Shown: positions 60,404 to 64,000 of the stretch, one piece after another
Position numbering within the stretch: position 1 is the first letter of the stretch
Layout: the number at the start of each line of letters is the position of its first letter
Assembly (NCBI RefSeq): GCF_000348725.1
Contig: NC_020813.1
Span: 1,054,001 to 1,118,000 of the forward strand
Direction of reading: 5' to 3'
Length of the DNA stretch: 64,000 nucleotides
Source of the DNA: Pseudobdellovibrio exovorus JSS
GTDB lineage: Bacteria; Bdellovibrionota; Bdellovibrionia; Bdellovibrionales; Bdellovibrionaceae
The notes under the pieces: model-generated
What the model saw: the letters and a program-made list of their open reading frames with translations, nothing else
What the model was told of the DNA's origin: nothing
Database searches by the model: none
Translations under genes and position numbers: made by a program

Positions 60404-61201
60404 GTGTCATTCAATTATCAAACACTTAAGTTAGAAAATAAAGAAAATGGTCTTTGGGTTTTGACGATTAATCGTCCTGAATCTTTGAACGCCTTGAATA
60501 CGGCATTATTGAACGAGATGGGGGATGCTTTTCGTCAAATTTCAGAGATGAGCTTTGAAGATGTGAAAGCTTTAATTATCACTGGCGCCGGAGAAAAATC
60601 TTTCGTTGCTGGGGCCGATATCAAAGAAATGATGGATATGAACGAAGATCAAGCTATGCAATTTGCAAAGCGCGGTCAGAGTATTTTCCACGAAATGAAT
60701 TTATTGAAAATTCCAGTGGTGGCGGCGGTTAATGGTTTTGCCCTAGGTGGCGGCTTAGAACTAGCCTTAGCCTGCGACTTCATCTTCGCCAGTGAGAATG
60801 CAAAATTCGGATTACCAGAAGTCAGTTTAGGTTTAATTCCAGGATTTGGTGGAACCGTAAGATTGGCCCGCGCTGTGGGTATTCGCAAAGCCCGCGAGCT
60901 GACCTATTCCGGAGAAATGATTTCAGCAGAGCAAGCATTGAATCTAGGACTTGTGAATCAAGTTGTGCCGCAAGCTGAGTTGATGGCTGCTGTGACTAAA
61001 AAAATCGAATTGATTTTGTCACGTTCGCCGTTGGCGGTAGCTGAAGCTAAAAAATCAATTAATCAAGGTTTCGATCTTGAAACAGAAGCCGCTTTAGAAA
61101 ATGAAGCCAATATTTTTGCGACGTTATTTACCTCTGCAGATACGAAAGAGGGCACCACAGCCTTTGTTGAAAAAAGAAAGCCTGCTTTTAAAGGAGAATA
61201 G
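60404..61201 (+). CDS. Enoyl-CoA hydratase (crotonase)
   Basis: The 265-residue protein has the crotonase motifs SFVAGADIKEMM, FALGGGLELALACDFIFAS (first catalytic Glu) and FGLPEVSLGLIPGFGGTVRL (second). The start is GTG with ATAGGAG just upstream. It hydrates crotonyl-CoA to 3-hydroxybutyryl-CoA, fitting the preceding dehydrogenase. The next gene, IcmF, starts 6 nt after the stop. Confidence 0.93.
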   Translation: MSFNYQTLKLENKENGLWVLTINRPESLNALNTALLNEMGDAFRQISEMSFEDVKALIITGAGEKSFVAGADIKEMMDMNEDQAMQFAKRGQSIFHEMNLLKIPVVAAVNGFALGGGLELALACDFIFASENAKFGLPEVSLGLIPGFGGTVRLARAVGIRKARELTYSGEMISAEQALNLGLVNQVVPQAELMAAVTKKIELILSRSPLAVAEAKKSINQGFDLETEAALENEANIFATLFTSADTKEGTTAFVEKRKPAFKGE

Positions 61202-61207
61202 TTCTAT

Positions 61208-64000
61208 ATGAGTACCCCGTTGCGCCATCCTATACGCATTGTCACCGCGGCTTCTTTGTTCGATGGACATGATGCTAGCATTAATATCATCCGTCGCATT
61301 TTGCAGGATATGGGAGCTGAAGTGATCCATTTGGGACACAATCGCTCTGTACAAGATGTGGTGAAAGCCGTATTGCAAGAGGGCGCGCAAGGGGTATGTA
61401 TTTCGTCCTATCAGGGCGGACACATGGAGTACTTTAAGTACTTAAAAGACTTATTGGACGAAGCTGGCGCTGGTTACGTTAAAATTTATGGTGGTGGCGG
61501 CGGTGTGATCGTCCACGATGAAAAGCGTGAGTTGGAAGATTATGGTATTGCCCAAATCTTCCATCCTGATGATGGGCGTCGTCTAGGGCTTGAAGGTATG
61601 ATTCGAATGATCGTCGAAGGATGTGATTTTGATTTGATTGAAGCTCAGAAGAAAAACAGCAAAAAACAAATCTTTCAAAATGACTCTATTCCCTCTGTTG
61701 AACTGGGTATTGCTTTAACGGCCATTGAAAATGGGATTAAAGATGTCAGTCTAAGTCAATTTGGCCTTCAGAGCTTTGTTAAAAAAGGCAATAAGCCGGT
61801 TGTGTTAGGTGTGACGGGAACTGGTGGTGCGGGTAAATCTTCTTTGATTGATGAACTTTCACAGCGTTTTTTAAATGCGTATCCGGGTAAAAAACTAGGT
61901 GTTGTCTGTGTAGATCCCTCTAAAAGAAAAACGGGTGGATCACTATTGGGTGATAGAATTCGTATGAATTCACTGTCTCGTCCGCATATTTACATGCGCT
62001 CGGTGGCTTCACGAGGATCGGGAAAAGAGATCGCAAATACTTTACCTGATATTGTTAAGTTTATGTCGCAATTGGATTTTGATTTTATTATCGCGGAAAC
62101 TTCTGGGATTGGTCAGGGAAACATGGCTATCACGGATGTCAGTGATATGTCCTTGTACGTGATGACTTCTGATTTTGGTGCTCAATCGCAATTAGAAAAA
62201 ATTGATATGATCGATTTTGCTGACTTTGTTGCAGTTAATAAAGCAGATCGCCGTGGAGCACAGGATGCTCTACGCGATGTAACGAAACAGTATAAAAGAT
62301 CTCGTAAAATATTTAATGATGACGTTAAGGTTCCTGTGTTTTTAACTCAGGCGAGCCAATTCAATGATGGCGGCGTCAATCAGTTGTTTTTCTCTTTGGC
62401 TGATGCCTTAACTCAAAAAAATGCTTTACCGGCAGTTTCGGAAGAATTGCGTAAAAATGTACTGGCGGCAGACGAACACATGATTATTCCTCCAGAAAGA
62501 CAAAACTATCTGGCCGAGATCGTGGCGACCAATCGCAAGTATAAAAAGCGCGTAAATGATTTAGCTGAAAAAGCTTCAAAAATTGGGGCCTTAAAAAACC
62601 TATCCTTAGAGATTGGCTTAGATGCCCAACAGGTGGCTCAACATATCGAAAGCTATAAAAAGGATTTCGAAGCACATGAGTTGGCGGCCTTAGAGGGCTG
62701 GGATGACCTACAAAAGACATACGCTGCCGACGAATTGATTTTTAAAGTTCGCGATAAAGAAATTCGGCAGAAACTAGTTTCTCAGTCGTTAAGTGGCACA
62801 CGTATCCGTAAAGTGGTTTTACCAAAGTACCGTGACTGGGGAGATCGCTTCCAGTTTTTAAAAATGGAGAATGTTCCGGGTGAATTCCCTTACACGGCTG
62901 GTGTGTTTCAATTAAAACGCGCCGATGAAGATCCAAAGCGTATGTTCGCAGGCGAAGGAACTCCTGAGCGTACTAACAGACGTTTTCATTATCTTTGTAA
63001 AGGTGAAACGGCTCATCGTCTATCGACAGCCTTCGACTCTGTGACACTGTATGGTCAAGATCCAAATCTACGCCCTGATATTTTCGGTAAGGTCGGTGAG
63101 TCTGGCGTTAGTATTTGTACTTTAGATGACATGAAGAAACTTTATTCGGGTTTTGATCTTGTCAGTCCGAATACATCAGTGAGTATGACGATCAATGGTC
63201 CGGCCCCTATGATTCTGGCATTCTATTTCAACACGGCAATCGATCAGCAGGTTGAAAAGCGTGAAAAAGAATTAGGTCGTTCTTTGACTGAAACAGAGTG
63301 GAAAGAAACCGCAATGCGCACCATGCAGCAAGTGCGTGGAACAGTTCAGGCCGATATCTTAAAAGAAGATCAAGGTCAGAACACGTGTATTTTTTCGATC
63401 AATTTTGCATTGAAAATGATGGGGGATATTCAAGAGTATTTCACTCGTAACGGAGTTAAAAATTTCTACTCCGTGAGTATTTCAGGATACCACATTGCTG
63501 AAGCCGGTGCGAATCCAATCAGTCAATTGGCTTTCACACTTTCAAATGGATTTACTTTTGTTGAGTACTATCTGTCGCGCGGAATGAAAGTGGATGATTT
63601 TGCCCCGAACTTATCTTTCTTCTTTAGTAATGGTTTAGATCCTGAATACTCTGTATTGGGGCGTGTGGCGCGCCGTATTTGGGCTGTGGCCATGAAAGAT
63701 CTGTATAAGGCTAATGATCGTTCACAAAAACTGAAATACCATATCCAAACTTCTGGGCGTTCGCTGCATGCGCAAGAGATTGATTTCAATGATATTCGTA
63801 CGACATTGCAGGCACTTTTAGCGATCTATGATAATTGTAATTCGCTACATACAAATGCCTATGATGAGGCGATCACGACTCCGACAGAAGAGTCGGTTAG
63901 ACGTGCGATGGCGATTCAGATGATCATCAACCGCGAATTCGGTATGACTAAGAATGAAAATCCAAATCAAGGAAGCTTCTTTATTGAAGAGTTAACAGAT
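61208..64000 (+). CDS. icmF: Fused isobutyryl-CoA mutase IcmF (partial)
   Basis: The frame runs off the window after 931 codons, out of about 1,090 expected. An N-terminal B12 domain (about 8-145; SLFDGHDASINIIRR with the cobalt His21 in DGHDAS, HLGHNRSVQDVV, SSYQGGHMEY) is joined to a MeaB-like GTPase domain (GTGGAGKS at 204-211, VDPSKRKTGGSLLGDRIRM, AETSGIGQG, NKAD) and a mutase TIM barrel from about 545 (FAGEGTPERTNRRFHYL, STAFDSVTLYG). This three-part order is IcmF, which interconverts isobutyryl-CoA and n-butyryl-CoA. The built-in GTPase replaces a separate chaperone. It is in an operon with butyrate-level beta-oxidation enzymes. Confidence 0.95.
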   Translation, partial: MSTPLRHPIRIVTAASLFDGHDASINIIRRILQDMGAEVIHLGHNRSVQDVVKAVLQEGAQGVCISSYQGGHMEYFKYLKDLLDEAGAGYVKIYGGGGGVIVHDEKRELEDYGIAQIFHPDDGRRLGLEGMIRMIVEGCDFDLIEAQKKNSKKQIFQNDSIPSVELGIALTAIENGIKDVSLSQFGLQSFVKKGNKPVVLGVTGTGGAGKSSLIDELSQRFLNAYPGKKLGVVCVDPSKRKTGGSLLGDRIRMNSLSRPHIYMRSVASRGSGKEIANTLPDIVKFMSQLDFDFIIAETSGIGQGNMAITDVSDMSLYVMTSDFGAQSQLEKIDMIDFADFVAVNKADRRGAQDALRDVTKQYKRSRKIFNDDVKVPVFLTQASQFNDGGVNQLFFSLADALTQKNALPAVSEELRKNVLAADEHMIIPPERQNYLAEIVATNRKYKKRVNDLAEKASKIGALKNLSLEIGLDAQQVAQHIESYKKDFEAHELAALEGWDDLQKTYAADELIFKVRDKEIRQKLVSQSLSGTRIRKVVLPKYRDWGDRFQFLKMENVPGEFPYTAGVFQLKRADEDPKRMFAGEGTPERTNRRFHYLCKGETAHRLSTAFDSVTLYGQDPNLRPDIFGKVGESGVSICTLDDMKKLYSGFDLVSPNTSVSMTINGPAPMILAFYFNTAIDQQVEKREKELGRSLTETEWKETAMRTMQQVRGTVQADILKEDQGQNTCIFSINFALKMMGDIQEYFTRNGVKNFYSVSISGYHIAEAGANPISQLAFTLSNGFTFVEYYLSRGMKVDDFAPNLSFFFSNGLDPEYSVLGRVARRIWAVAMKDLYKANDRSQKLKYHIQTSGRSLHAQEIDFNDIRTTLQALLAIYDNCNSLHTNAYDEAITTPTEESVRRAMAIQMIINREFGMTKNENPNQGSFFIEELTD

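Overview
The window is AT-rich, densely packed Gram-negative chromosomal DNA. Many proteins are exported: Sec signal peptides, lipoboxes, one Tat signal, outer-membrane barrels and several secreted peptidases and nucleases. The mix (M13, S8 and S9 peptidases, secreted HNH-type nucleases, a FecR/CHASE2-cyclase neighbourhood, an IcmF mutase, and a family I recall from Bdellovibrio and myxobacteria) suggests a member of the Bdellovibrionota, perhaps a low-GC Bdellovibrio/Pseudobdellovibrio relative. That assignment is inference; no rRNA or marker protein lies in the window. I saw no insertion sequence, prophage or CRISPR array.

Layout. 1-4.4 kb: the end of a SpoIID-like protein, two lipoproteins, a Xer-type recombinase, a ComM-like ATPase and tRNA-Cys. 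4.5-8.4 kb: a D-amino-acid dehydrogenase-like flavoprotein, a DUF1904-like protein, a short RecQ and BioY. 8.4-15.7 kb: a zinc-peptidase/ATP-grasp gene pair, a secreted protein-glutaminase-like protein, a secreted M13 peptidase and a secreted subtilisin. 15.8-24.9 kb: a gene remnant, an RDD protein, an outer-membrane barrel, a secreted HNH nuclease, a parvulin, a nitronate monooxygenase-like enzyme, an S1-domain protein, an S9 peptidase, a methyltransferase, a second secreted nuclease and a tiny Cys-rich lipoprotein. 25.0-30.2 kb: a TetR-TolC-RND efflux operon whose RND gene is split by a frameshift and which has no adaptor gene. 30.2-35.4 kb: SelO, a Tat-exported HiPIP, FadD, and a lipoprotein gene whose 3' end overlaps about 300 bp of a peroxiredoxin gene with a lysine-rich tail.

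35.4-45.3 kb: threonine aldolase, a HutG-like ureohydrolase, QueG, CCA-adding enzyme, a solo LuxR-type HTH protein, a thioesterase, HflX and MaeB. 45.4-49.4 kb: fadI-fadJ-lspA. 49.5-55.4 kb: FecR, a TPR/barrel protein, a PilZ protein and a CHASE2 adenylate cyclase. 55.6-59.4 kb: a lipoprotein, a protein with RelA/SpoT-synthetase-like motifs coupled to PlsC, and an SH3/BNR exported protein. 59.5-64 kb: 3-hydroxybutyryl-CoA dehydrogenase, crotonase and IcmF, which runs off the window.

The genes suggest an organism that exports enzymes against protein and nucleic acid and burns acyl-CoAs: FadD activates fatty acids, FadJ/FadI and Hbd/crotonase oxidise them, and IcmF can bring the isobutyryl-CoA skeleton from valine into the butyryl-CoA route. 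MaeB links malate and pyruvate. The least ordinary points are the overlapping lipoprotein/peroxiredoxin frames, the RelA/SpoT-like protein with a terminator hairpin over its start codon, the zinc-peptidase/ATP-grasp pair next to a glutaminase-like protein, the FecR-barrel-PilZ-cyclase cluster and the split RND pump.
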